A DNA stretch of 64,000 nucleotides from Desulfonatronum thiosulfatophilum (lineage in GTDB: Bacteria; Desulfobacterota; Desulfovibrionia; Desulfovibrionales; Desulfonatronaceae): assembly GCF_900104215.1 (NCBI RefSeq), contig NZ_FMXO01000001.1:124001-188000 (forward strand), read 5' to 3'. Of this stretch, positions 54,430-62,442 are shown piece by piece. The notes beneath the pieces were generated by a model. It did no database searches, was not told the origin of the DNA, and saw only the letters and a list, made by a program, of their open reading frames with translations. The number at the start of each line of letters is the position of its first letter. Position 1 is the first letter of the stretch. A program made the translations under genes and the position numbers.

Positions 54430-55242
54430 TCACCCAAACTCCCTACAGCTCCACACCACTCTCCCCACGATCCGCACTCCGTTCATCTGGCCTGGCTTTA
54501 CAGCGATTTCCCGATAATCCCGGTTGAATGACCGGAGGATGATCTGGCCCGGCTCTACGTCTACGGCCTTGATCATCACGGCGTCCTCGATGCCTACGGC
54601 GTAGACCTTTCCGGGAAGGATCTCTGTCTTGGATTGATCTATCAGGACCGTATCGCCGTCCCTCAGCTCCGGCTCCATACTATCGCCGGTCACGTCCATG
54701 AGCACCATCCTGCCAGGCTGTCCCTTGCGGTGGATCCAGTCGCTGCGGAATGCGTAATACCCATCTATGTCGTCGCTCGTCTCCATACTGCCGCTGCCGG
54801 CGCATAGTCTGGCTTTCACTTTCGGGATATGCACCAGATCGACGCTGCCAAGCCTCACACCCCTGCCATATGTTTGCAATGGCTCTTCGCATTTTAGCCC
54901 CTTTGTTTCGACGGCAAGGCGTGTAACGGGAATATCCTGCCCCTCACGCATCATGGGGCCAGTCCCGTGCAGGAGCCAATCCGCGGAATACCCCCATCTT
55001 TCACTTATAGTTGTAATCCATTTACTCGGAACGTTGTCCCGATCCCTGGCCGCGCCAATTGCTTGTGGGGTTTTGTCCAAAGCACGGGCAAGTTCGCTGT
55101 CGTTGGCAGCATCAACGGCATAGAAAAGACGCTCTAAAATTTGCTCGAATTTTTTATGGTGTGGGCGTTTTTCTCCGCTCACTTCTTTTTCCAAAGCGAG
55201 CGGAGAAGCGGGCGGAGGAGTTTTATTGTTTTGTTTAATCAT
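54430..55242 (-). CDS. Prophage CI-like S24 repressor
   Basis: A 270-residue repressor. The HTH part (about 35-100) has DSELARALDKTPQAIGAARDRDNVPSKW. The S24 domain (about 125-270) has Ser in VTGDSMEPELRDGDTVLID and Lys in DAVMIKAVDVEPG. It keeps the early operon off and may be cleaved under SOS. It is a relative of the orphan repressor at 15064-15693. It stands divergent from the early genes, with 151 bp of control DNA between. Confidence 0.9.
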   Translation of the reverse strand: MIKQNNKTPPPASPLALEKEVSGEKRPHHKKFEQILERLFYAVDAANDSELARALDKTPQAIGAARDRDNVPSKWITTISERWGYSADWLLHGTGPMMREGQDIPVTRLAVETKGLKCEEPLQTYGRGVRLGSVDLVHIPKVKARLCAGSGSMETSDDIDGYYAFRSDWIHRKGQPGRMVLMDVTGDSMEPELRDGDTVLIDQSKTEILPGKVYAVGIEDAVMIKAVDVEPGQIILRSFNRDYREIAVKPGQMNGVRIVGRVVWSCREFG

Positions 55243-55393
55243 TTCAATTTAGTATTACAAGTATAATTTTTTTGTGAAAAAAAGAAGTGGGAACCTTAAA
55301 TTCTACGTTGACATGGTTCAATTTTTAATTGTACAACTCATCTCAACAAATTGATGGAGCACCGGAAGTTACGACAGGAACAAGGGTAATGCA
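55243..55393. promoter_or_regulatory. Early control region of the prophage
   Basis: Rightward promoter: TTGACA (55308-55313) and TACAAC (55332-55337), 18 nt apart. The perfect palindrome TTGTACAA (55329-55336) overlaps the -10 element. A leftward -10-like TATACT lies near 55260 before the repressor. The region is strongly A+T rich and is the expected repressor operator. Confidence 0.55.
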
Positions 55394-55831
55394 ATGACAA
55401 AAAAGAAAGCCCGCACGGACAGGGGGCAGTTACAACTACCCCTGGACCTGCACCGTGAACCGGTTCGAGCTGGTGGATACAGGGTGCGGGATGCCGTTCA
55501 AGAGGCACTGCGTGAGACACTAGAGAAGTGCCCTATCTCCCGGGAAGACCTGGCGGAAGAAATGAGCCGGGTGACCGGTGAGAGCGTCACCGTTAACCAC
55601 CTGAACAGCTGGACGGCAGCCAGCAAACAAGGCTGGCGCTTCCCTCTGGAATTCGCCGCGGCGATGGCAATGATAACCGGCAATACGGCAATCCTGGATG
55701 CGGCTTTGTCCGTTACCGGGTTTCGGGTTGTCAGCGTTGATGATCTTAAAATTATGGAGTTCGGGCGCTTGACCCTGGAGGAAAAGAAACGCGCTTCCAG
55801 AAAGCGGGCTCTTATGGAGGAGTTGTTGTGA
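55394..55831 (+). CDS. Phage early DNA-binding-type protein, unknown
   Basis: A 145-residue protein and the first gene of the early operon. It has a helical middle: REDLAEEMSRVTGESVTVNHLNSWTAASKQGWRFPLEFAAAMAMITGNTAIL. This resembles a regulator-like helix-turn-helix found in this place in other Mu-like phages. I do not recognise a family name. It overlaps the next gene by 4 nt (GTGA). Confidence 0.7.
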   Translation: MTKKKARTDRGQLQLPLDLHREPVRAGGYRVRDAVQEALRETLEKCPISREDLAEEMSRVTGESVTVNHLNSWTAASKQGWRFPLEFAAAMAMITGNTAILDAALSVTGFRVVSVDDLKIMEFGRLTLEEKKRASRKRALMEELL

Positions 55832-56016
55832 AACTGAAAAAAGTCAAAATCTGGATGCTGCAGAAGGGCATCAAGGGCAAGGACGTCGCCGAAGGGATTG
55901 GCGTCAGTCGGTCTATGGTGTCGCACTGGCTGTCCGGGCGCTACAGCAGCGAGCGAATCAGGTTGTGGTTTCTCGCTCAGGGTTGCCCAGAAGGATTCCT
56001 GGCAAAGGAGAGCTAG
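55828..56016 (+). CDS. Small helix-turn-helix protein (Ner-like position)
   Basis: A 62-residue protein with KGKDVAEGIGVSRSMVSHWLSGRY, a clean HTH. In Mu the ner gene lies between repressor and transposase and turns down early transcription; here position and size agree, but the sequence is not closely Ner-like. The start codon is GTG. Confidence 0.7.
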   Translation: MKLKKVKIWMLQKGIKGKDVAEGIGVSRSMVSHWLSGRYSSERIRLWFLAQGCPEGFLAKES

Positions 56017-56017
56017 A

Positions 56018-58126
56018 ATGAAGGCGACATATGCAGCAGCGGATATCGCCCAGGCTATGGGTATCTCAAAGCGTAGAGTCAATGAGATGGCAAATGAAGG
56101 CAAATGGCCCTTCGAAAAACGCCAGGGCCGCGGCGGTGGGCGCGTGTATCCTTATAAGGGATTACCTCACGATGTCCGTGAAAAGATCCAAGCGCACCTC
56201 CTCAGCAACCCCTCGGCTGTGCCTGCCGTGGTGGAGCGGGAATTTTTGCCGGTGGTTCAGGATTCTCGGACGGATTTGCTGACGAACTGGCAGCGTGAGG
56301 TGATGACCTCTCGGATGGTGTTTGTCCGGCACATCGAGCGTTTGGAGGCGGGGGGGCTGACCCGGAATACCGTGATCGAGTCCCTGGTATCTGCCGCGAA
56401 AAGCGGGAATCTGCGGGAGCCTTTGAGCCTGCATCTGGAGCGGGCCGTGGTCGGTGGTGAGGATGGCAAGTCCGGGCGGAAGCTGAGCAAGGCAACCTTA
56501 TATAGGTGGGTCGGCGGATATCATGCCGGCGGCGAGATCGAACTCGCCCCGGCGTATGCGCCGAAGCCGAAAACATTCCCGGCCTGGGGGCATGATTTCC
56601 TGGCCATTTACCAGCGCCCCTCCAAGCCCTCCCTGGCGGACGCCCACCGGGAGTTCGCCGCCGGCTGGACCGGGACCGGGCCATGCCCAAATTACCACGC
56701 GGTGCGCCGCTTCGTTTGCTCCCTCTCTACATTGGCCAGGGAAAAAGGCCGCAAAACCGGCAACGCCTACCTTGGCCTGCTGCCCTACGTACGCCGAAAA
56801 ACCGACGAACTGTGGCCCTGCGACGTCTATACGATGGACGGCACCACTTTCGACGCGGAAATTCAGCATCCGGATCATGGCCAGCCGTTCAAGCCCGAGA
56901 TCACCCTCGTGATCGACGTGGCAACCCGGCGCTGCGTGGGGGTTTCCGTTTCGCTGGCCGAATCCGCCATGTCTACGCTGGACGCGCTGCGCATGGCCTG
57001 CGTCGGCGCCGGACTTCCAGCGATGGTCTACGCGGACCGCGGCTCAGGATACACGAATGCGATCTGGTCGGAGATGGGCACGGGCATGGCGGCCCGGTTG
57101 GGATACGAGCTGACCCATTCGCGGGCCAGGTGCCCCCAGGGCAAGGGCTTGATGGAGAGGGCCGGCAAGTCCATCTGGGTCCCAGCGGCAAAGCGCCTGT
57201 TTTCTTGCTCCCATGCGGACATGGACCGGGACGCGGCGAAAAAGGTCTTCAAGTTCAGCCGTGATGCTCTCAAGAAAACGGGCCGGGCTGCCCTCCCCAC
57301 CTGGCAGGAATTCAAGGAAGTGTTGATGGCAGTGGTCCGGGAATACAACGCCAGGCCCCATTCCGCACTGCCGAAGATCCGCATTGAAGACGGCCGGATG
57401 CGCCGGATGAGCCCGGATCAGGCCTGGGCGGACGCCGTGAACAAAGGCTGGAAGCCGGATCACGTGACCGAAAGCCAGCGGGCCGAGATGTTCATGCCCA
57501 GCGAAAAGCGCAAGGTCCGGCGCGGCCTGGTGCAGTTCTATGGCGGGAGCTATTTCCACAAGGATTTGGAGGAGCTGCACGGCGAAATCGTGGATGTGCG
57601 TTACGACATGTGGGACGTTGAAAAGGTCTACGTCTACACCCTGGCCGGCCTGCGGGTCTGCGTTGCCGAGCTGGACGGACACGCCCAGCCGTATTTCCCG
57701 AAGGCCCGGATCGACGCGGCCAGGGACCGCCGGCAGCAGGGCCAGCTGATGCGCCTGGAGGCGAAAGCTCAGCGGATCGCGCCCGGCGCAATGCTGACCT
57801 TGCCGGAAGATGACGGCGTGCTGGTTGAGTGCGGGGACATTCTTGGCAGGCAGACGCCGGAAGCCCTGACTGCCCAGGCGGATGGTGTGATCATTGATGT
57901 TTCGGTCCAGGAGCAGCCTGCAGCGGAAGAGCGCCGGCCCCTGTTCCAGGACGGCATGCACCGCTACCGGTGGCTGATGACCCACCGGGAGCGATGCACG
58001 GCCCAGGATGAGGAATGGCTGGCCAATTACGCGCGTACCGATGAATACGCGGATATGGCCGAGCGGTACGAGTTCGACGGGATTGGCTACAAGGGCCAGG
58101 CCCACGTTCACGCCGCTCAGATGTAA
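56018..58126 (+). CDS. Mu-type DDE transposase (MuA-like)
   Basis: A 702-residue transposase. The N-terminal DNA-binding part includes DIAQAMGISKRRVNEMANEGKWPF (winged helix, about 8-32). The DDE core includes CDVYTMDGTTFD, VYADRGSGYTN and QGKGLMERAGKSIW, giving Asp, Asp and Glu. A mu-core C-terminal beta-barrel follows (VRRGLVQFYGGSYFHKDLEELHG). AAAGGAG lies before ATG 56018. It cuts and joins phage ends together with MuB. Confidence 0.95.
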   Translation: MKATYAAADIAQAMGISKRRVNEMANEGKWPFEKRQGRGGGRVYPYKGLPHDVREKIQAHLLSNPSAVPAVVEREFLPVVQDSRTDLLTNWQREVMTSRMVFVRHIERLEAGGLTRNTVIESLVSAAKSGNLREPLSLHLERAVVGGEDGKSGRKLSKATLYRWVGGYHAGGEIELAPAYAPKPKTFPAWGHDFLAIYQRPSKPSLADAHREFAAGWTGTGPCPNYHAVRRFVCSLSTLAREKGRKTGNAYLGLLPYVRRKTDELWPCDVYTMDGTTFDAEIQHPDHGQPFKPEITLVIDVATRRCVGVSVSLAESAMSTLDALRMACVGAGLPAMVYADRGSGYTNAIWSEMGTGMAARLGYELTHSRARCPQGKGLMERAGKSIWVPAAKRLFSCSHADMDRDAAKKVFKFSRDALKKTGRAALPTWQEFKEVLMAVVREYNARPHSALPKIRIEDGRMRRMSPDQAWADAVNKGWKPDHVTESQRAEMFMPSEKRKVRRGLVQFYGGSYFHKDLEELHGEIVDVRYDMWDVEKVYVYTLAGLRVCVAELDGHAQPYFPKARIDAARDRRQQGQLMRLEAKAQRIAPGAMLTLPEDDGVLVECGDILGRQTPEALTAQADGVIIDVSVQEQPAAEERRPLFQDGMHRYRWLMTHRERCTAQDEEWLANYARTDEYADMAERYEFDGIGYKGQAHVHAAQM

Positions 58127-58204
58127 GAAAAAACGAAGACCGGCAGACGGCGCCGGGCTTCGTTTCGGGTGAACCTCAACTGACAGAAGAAAGGAGGATA
58201 TGAA

Positions 58205-58954
58205 ATGAGGAAGGCATTCGTCAAGACAGAGAATTACGGCCGCTTCGTCGCTTCGGTGCGCCAGGTGGAGCAGCGCGGAGCCGCCGAGGCCGGGCTGATG
58301 CTGGTGCATGGCCTGCCGGGTTTGGGCAAGAGCCACGTCGCGGACCGTTGGGCCGTGGAGACCGGAGCCGTGTATCTGCGGGCAAAAGTGGACTGGACCC
58401 CGCGCTATTTCATGCGGGATCTGGCTCACGAGTTGCGCACCGTGGACCCAACCGGCACCAGCCAGCAGCTCTTTACCCGGCTCTCCGAGCATCTGGCCCG
58501 CACCCAGCAGGCACTGGTGATCGATGAGGCGGAATTCACTCTGGCCCAGGGTGCGAAGACCCTGGAGAAGATCCGCGACCTGAGCGACTTCGCCGAAGTG
58601 GTCGTGGTCCTGATCGGCATGGAGCGCATTCAAAAGATGATCGCCAAGCACGGCCAGATTCATAGCCGGATCGCCCAGGCCGTGGAGTTCACTCCGGTCA
58701 CGCTGGATGACGTCCGGTTCGCCTGCTCAGTGCTCTCCGAGGTGCCCATTGCCGACGACCTGGCCGGCGAGGTGCACCGGCTTTCGAACGGCCGGATGCG
58801 CGAAGTGTTGAACATCATTTCCACGGTGGAGCGTGTGGCCATCGCCAACAGCATGGCCACGGCGAATCTTGAAGCGTTTTCGGGCATGGCGCTGTCCTTC
58901 GACTGGCAGAGCCGGAAGCAAAAGGTTGTCCGTGCCGTCAACGGAGGCAAGTGA
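58205..58954 (+). CDS. Transposition activator ATPase (MuB-like)
   Basis: A 249-residue AAA+ ATPase with Walker A HGLPGLGKSH (Lys42) and Walker B ALVIDEAEF, then IGMERIQKMIAKHGQIHSRI. It is smaller than Mu B and lacks an obvious N-terminal HTH. It would choose target DNA and activate the transposase. A strong AAAGGAGG lies upstream of ATG 58205. Confidence 0.92.
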   Translation: MRKAFVKTENYGRFVASVRQVEQRGAAEAGLMLVHGLPGLGKSHVADRWAVETGAVYLRAKVDWTPRYFMRDLAHELRTVDPTGTSQQLFTRLSEHLARTQQALVIDEAEFTLAQGAKTLEKIRDLSDFAEVVVVLIGMERIQKMIAKHGQIHSRIAQAVEFTPVTLDDVRFACSVLSEVPIADDLAGEVHRLSNGRMREVLNIISTVERVAIANSMATANLEAFSGMALSFDWQSRKQKVVRAVNGGK

Positions 58955-59514
58955 TGGGCAAGTGGCGAGGCCGGAGAATCCTGGAAATGCTGGCCAATGG
59001 GCTCATGACCATTCGCGGCCTGGATGCGATGTTCGACGCGCCGGACGGCGGCGTGCGGTGCACCTGCCGGGCGCTGGCCCGGCGGGGGCTGCTAAGCATC
59101 AGCGAGGGCGTCTGCGAGATCACCGAGCAGGGCCGGATCTGGCTGCGGAGCGGTCAGAAAGTCGCCGGTCCAGTCCGGGCCCAGACCACCAGGGCCACGA
59201 CGTTGCGGGCCAGAGCATGGCGGGCCATGCGCCTGAAGCGCAAATTCTCGGTTGATGATCTGCTCTCCTTGGTAGCCGACGGCACGGAGAAAGACGCCGT
59301 CAGGGATTTGCAGCGGTACATCCGGACCCTGGAAGACGCCGGGTATCTGGTCCGGATGCGATCCGGACAATGGATGCTCCCCCTTGAGCGGGACACCGGC
59401 CCGGAAGCGCCCACCTGGAACAGCCAGACCAGGATGGTCAAGGACGGCAACACCGGAGCAATGGTCAAGGTTGCACCAAGATTGAGAAAAACAACCCAAA
59501 GGAGCGAGTCATGA
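58954..59514 (+). CDS. Phage winged-helix-like protein, unknown
   Basis: A 186-residue protein with two winged-helix-like segments: ILEMLANGLMTIRGLDAMFDAP...CRALARRGLLSIS and KFSVDDLLSLV...LQRYIRTLEDAGYLVRM. This kind of tandem wHTH is common in early Mu-like regions, but the role is unknown. The start overlaps the MuB stop by one base (TGATG), with GGAGG upstream. Confidence 0.75.
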   Translation: MGKWRGRRILEMLANGLMTIRGLDAMFDAPDGGVRCTCRALARRGLLSISEGVCEITEQGRIWLRSGQKVAGPVRAQTTRATTLRARAWRAMRLKRKFSVDDLLSLVADGTEKDAVRDLQRYIRTLEDAGYLVRMRSGQWMLPLERDTGPEAPTWNSQTRMVKDGNTGAMVKVAPRLRKTTQRSES

Positions 59515-59855
59515 AACGTATCACAAGGATGTTGGCAGGCGCAGCGATTGGCTTGGCGATGGTGGCCGGCGAGGCGATGGCGGATGACGTGCGGCAGCGT
59601 TGCGAGCAAAGCTGGCCCCGTGACTACCGAATGCAGAAGCACTGCATAGACCGGCAAGCGGACGCAATGCGTAGCCTGCGGGTTTACCTGGAGAATCACG
59701 GGATACTTGAAGACCTGGAATGCGGCCAGGGGGTTTACGAAAACATATTCTGTGACTGCAGCATCAATTGGATTGACGAATACGGCGCCGACTTTGTGAT
59801 GTTGAACCACTGCGTCCAGCAGCAGCTCAAGGCGTACCGGGAGCTGAACCCATGA
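59511..59855 (+). CDS. Secreted Cys-rich phage protein, unknown
   Basis: A 114-residue protein with signal peptide MKRITRMLAGAAIGLAMVAG ending EAMA. The mature part has six Cys (QRCEQ, KHCID, LECGQ, FCDCS, NHCVQ), suggesting disulfides in the periplasm. It overlaps both neighbours by 4 nt. An exclusion function is possible but unsupported. Confidence 0.72.
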   Translation: MKRITRMLAGAAIGLAMVAGEAMADDVRQRCEQSWPRDYRMQKHCIDRQADAMRSLRVYLENHGILEDLECGQGVYENIFCDCSINWIDEYGADFVMLNHCVQQQLKAYRELNP

Positions 59856-60289
59856 AAAACGCAAACGGACGCAAGGGCCTGCTGGCCCAGATCCACATAG
59901 GCCGGAAGGCCCTGGGGCTGGATGACGATTCGTACCGGGACATGCTGGAAGCGGCCACGGGCAAACGGAGTTGTGCGGATATGCGGCTTGGTGAGCTGGT
60001 CAGCATTTGCATGCGACTTGAGAAAATAGCCCTGGCTCAGGGCGTGGAGCTGAGCAAGCCGAAGCACCCGGGTAAGCCTGCGAACATGGATACGGACGGC
60101 AAGGGGCCATTGCTGGGCAAGATCGAGGCGTTGCTTGCCGAGGGCAAGCGCCCCTGGTCGTACGCTCACGGCATCGCCAAGCGGATGTACGGCTCTGAGC
60201 GGGTGGAATGGCTGACCTCCAGGCAACTTGGGAGCGTGGTCACGGCGCTGGTGAAGGCCCAACAGAAGCGCAAGGAGGCAGCGGCATGA
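59852..60289 (+). CDS. gemA: GemA (Mu gp16) family regulator
   Basis: A 145-residue protein of the gp16/GemA family: LLAQIHIGRKALGLDDDSYRDML, AATGKRSCADMRLGELVSICMRL and MYGSERVEWLTSRQLGSVVTAL. In Mu it changes host gene expression and DNA supercoiling. It overlaps neighbours on both sides by 4 nt. Confidence 0.9.
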   Translation: MKNANGRKGLLAQIHIGRKALGLDDDSYRDMLEAATGKRSCADMRLGELVSICMRLEKIALAQGVELSKPKHPGKPANMDTDGKGPLLGKIEALLAEGKRPWSYAHGIAKRMYGSERVEWLTSRQLGSVVTALVKAQQKRKEAAA

Positions 60290-60663
60290 GAAACGAACAG
60301 TGCAATATCAGCTGCGCGTGCGGCTATCAGGATGAGTGGGAGCAGTTCGCGGTGGTGCCCGGCCTCTTCCGCTGTCCGGAGTGCAAACGAGAATGGCGGC
60401 TTTCCCTGGAGGATGGCGAGGCAGCGAGCAAAACCCGCCCCTGCCCGTTCTGCGGGGATGCCTATGAATACGAGGCCAAACTCAGCAATGGGAAAACGTA
60501 CATCCGCAAAACATGCGGCAAAACCCCCTGCTTGCAGGCTCAGGCCTACCAGACCAGGCAGGAATCGAATGCCGGGAAGATGAGCCCGGCCCAGGCGAGA
60601 ATTTTCGCCGGGATGCAGGCGGAAATGGGGAAGTTTCAACATGCGGGCATGTGTCCGGTATGA
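60286..60663 (+). CDS. Zinc-ribbon phage protein, unknown
   Basis: A 125-residue protein with several Cys pairs (CACGYQ, CPECKREW, CPFCGDAYEYEAK, KTCGKTPC), i.e. one or two zinc ribbons. ATG 60286 overlaps the gemA stop. A later frame-shared Met is less likely. Function unknown. Confidence 0.72.
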   Translation: MRNEQCNISCACGYQDEWEQFAVVPGLFRCPECKREWRLSLEDGEAASKTRPCPFCGDAYEYEAKLSNGKTYIRKTCGKTPCLQAQAYQTRQESNAGKMSPAQARIFAGMQAEMGKFQHAGMCPV

Positions 60664-60698
60664 GCTAAGACGCTAAGATAAAACAAGGAGATAAGACG

Positions 60699-60938
60699 AT
60701 GGTCAATACGAAAATTAAAAGCGTGCATCACGCACTGGGCGAGTTGGCTGGCCGGGTTCCGGAGTTGGAATGGGGGATGGTGCGGCTTTGCCGGGAGGTC
60801 CTGGAGGATTGTGCGGAACAGGTTGAGAATATGGAACGGGAGTGGAGCCCGGCGGCGCGGCTGGAGACGTTGGAGGTCTGCGCCGGGGGGTGCTTATGCA
60901 GAGAAAAAGGCGAACAGGTGGAGGCTCAGACATGCTGA
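60699..60938 (+). CDS. Small phage protein, unknown
   Basis: A 79-residue protein with helical NTKIKSVHHALGELAGRVPELEWGMVRLCREVLEDCAEQ and a Cys-rich tail. AAGGAG precedes ATG 60699 and the stop overlaps the next start. I do not recognise it. Confidence 0.6.
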   Translation: MVNTKIKSVHHALGELAGRVPELEWGMVRLCREVLEDCAEQVENMEREWSPAARLETLEVCAGGCLCREKGEQVEAQTC

Positions 60939-61351
60939 ACGCGAATCCAAAGACACCGGAAGCCGAGCTGGAGTTGATGAAGCTCAAGGGGCGGCTCAAG
61001 GACGTGATTGTCCAGCATCCCGGACCAGGCCGCGCGATCTCGATGGTTGATCTGTATCGCCGGGTATTCGGCAAGGAGCCAAAAACCAAGATCAACGGCA
61101 CCCGCCAGCTGCGAGACCTGATCACCCTGGTGCAGCGGGAGGGCTTCCCTATCGGGACAAGCCAGAGCAGTTCCGGCGGTGGTTACTACCTCCTGGTGGC
61201 CGGGTCCGACCTGGAGGGATTTATCCGCAAGGAAAAGACGAAGGCCCTGAAGATTCTGGCCAAAATCGCGGCGATCAAGAGGACCAATCTGCCGCTGCTG
61301 CTGAATGAAATCCAGCTCAGCCTCACTGCTGACATTCCGGGGGAATCATGA
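60932..61351 (+). CDS. Phage winged-helix protein, unknown
   Basis: A 139-residue protein: LKGRLKDVIVQHPGPGRAISMVDLYRRVFG, RQLRDLITLVQREGFPIGTSQSSSGGGYYLL. This looks like a winged helix with a DNA-binding turn. ATG 60932 has GGAGG 7 nt upstream and overlaps the previous stop; longer starts are possible. Confidence 0.68.
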   Translation: MLNANPKTPEAELELMKLKGRLKDVIVQHPGPGRAISMVDLYRRVFGKEPKTKINGTRQLRDLITLVQREGFPIGTSQSSSGGGYYLLVAGSDLEGFIRKEKTKALKILAKIAAIKRTNLPLLLNEIQLSLTADIPGES

Positions 61352-61848
61352 GCGCAAGAAAGAAGCTGCCCAGCCCTGCCCATGCGCGGGCCGATGAGCT
61401 GCTGCGCGTGGCCGCGGCGCTGAAAACTCGGCTGGAAGAGGAAAAGGACCGCTACGATGCCGAAACGCGACAGGTGAAGGAGCGATTCACTGAGCTGGTC
61501 GCGCCCACAGTGGCGAGGTTGAAGGAGACCGAGAAGGAGATCGAGGCGCTGGCGACGCGGCATCAGGTGGATCTGTTCGGCACGCCGGACAAGGACCAGG
61601 CTGCCGCCGGGGTGCGCTGCGGGCTGCCCTCCGGCTCCCTGATCCTGACCGTGCGCCAGGTGGTCCGCAAGGCGAAGGCCGTGACCGTGGAAGCGTTGAA
61701 GGGGCTGGGATGGCTCGATGGGGTGCGGGTGGAAGAGAGCGTGGCCTGGGACAAGATCGAGGGCTGGACCGATGAGCGACTGGCCGTGATCGGCACGGAA
61801 AGGAAGGACAAAGCGAGCATCACCTGGGAGGCAATACGCCATGAGTAA
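61348..61848 (+). CDS. gam: Host-nuclease inhibitor Gam
   Basis: A 166-residue protein of the Mu Gam family, a Ku-like protein that binds DNA ends. A coiled coil, RLEEEKDRYDAETRQVKERFTELVAPTVARLKETEKEIEAL, is followed by a beta region with VRCGLPSGSLILTVRQVVRKAKAVTVEALKGLGW. It protects phage DNA from host exonucleases. It overlaps both neighbours by a few bases. Confidence 0.88.
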   Translation: MSARKKLPSPAHARADELLRVAAALKTRLEEEKDRYDAETRQVKERFTELVAPTVARLKETEKEIEALATRHQVDLFGTPDKDQAAAGVRCGLPSGSLILTVRQVVRKAKAVTVEALKGLGWLDGVRVEESVAWDKIEGWTDERLAVIGTERKDKASITWEAIRHE

Positions 61849-62059
61849 CCAGGCGAAGATAGGGGGAATACTTAAACCGGGAACGCTATTTTACCGGGAG
61901 TATAAGGGCGAAATCACAGACTATTACGGGAACTACTATGTGCTCTCGATCGCGAACATGAGCACCCCGGTTGTGCGCTCATTACAGACCGGGAAATATT
62001 TTGCCTTGCCATTTCATGATATTGTGAAGTTGGCTCAAGAGGCCGGAATAGATGAATAA
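61841..62059 (+). CDS. Small phage protein, unknown
   Basis: A 72-residue protein, GTLFYREYKGEITDYYGNYYVLSIAN and then ALPFHDIVKLAQEAGIDE, a small beta-rich fold by eye. It overlaps gam by 8 nt. Function unknown. Confidence 0.65.
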   Translation: MSNQAKIGGILKPGTLFYREYKGEITDYYGNYYVLSIANMSTPVVRSLQTGKYFALPFHDIVKLAQEAGIDE

Positions 62060-62089
62060 ATAAGTGCGGGGCTGAAAATTTGTGCCCGA

Positions 62090-62220
62090 GACCGTGGCAG
62101 GGGCCGGGAAATCGGCATGGTGTCCGAGAGTATCGGCCCTACTGGAAAAGCCCCTGGCCGGGGTGAAAACGGCTAAACACCTCCTTTGATGGGGCTCCGC
62201 GAGCGGGAAACCGCTCGCGG
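62090..62220 (+). ncRNA. Possible structured RNA or leader in the early operon
   Basis: This lies in the only long non-coding gap (62060-62267) of an otherwise overlapping gene run. The perfect 10-bp stem CCGCGAGCGG / CCGCTCGCGG (62197-62220) closes a GAAA tetraloop. AGCCCC (62149-62154) can pair with GGGGCT (62191-62196), and GCCG/CGGC and AGGGGC/GCCCCT pairs are also possible upstream. No T-run follows, so a simple terminator is unlikely. It could be a small RNA, a processing site or a translational control leader. No known riboswitch consensus is recognised. Confidence 0.4.
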
Positions 62221-62267
62221 GGTTCAATTTAATGGGGTGAACAATCAACAGACAGGAGGAAAAAGGG

Positions 62268-62442
62268 ATGTCCAATCTCGGATGGCAACGGATGCAAGCT
62301 GCGGGATCGGATTTTGTACTCGGCCAGGATTCACGCAGAAGAGCGCGTGGCCCTGATCGGCATACTGGACGCCCAGGGAGCCGGGCCGGCCAAGAAGGCG
62401 CTGCAGAGGTTGGAGCGGGAGTTTCGGAGGCCCGGAGCATGA
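62268..62442 (+). pseudogene. Small phage gene apparently interrupted by a +1 frameshift
   Basis: GGAGG precedes ATG 62268. Frame 1 reads MSNLGWQRMQAAGSDFVLGQD. A protein-like continuation, HAEERVALIGILDAQGAGPA then KKALQRLEREFRRPGA, is in the +1 frame. It ends at TGA 62440-62442, which overlaps the next start as ATGA. Joined with a one-base skip near 62331 this gives 57 residues that resemble a small helical protein of this site in related phages. Frame 1 on its own gives an Arg/Gly/Ala-rich run with no such pattern before it meets the next gene. It is either a real mutation, a sequencing error or a programmed shift. Confidence 0.6.

Noticed and set aside
57044-58663. 539-codon minus-strand frame across muA and muB
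   Set aside because: It crosses two well-supported plus-strand genes and has no family pattern.
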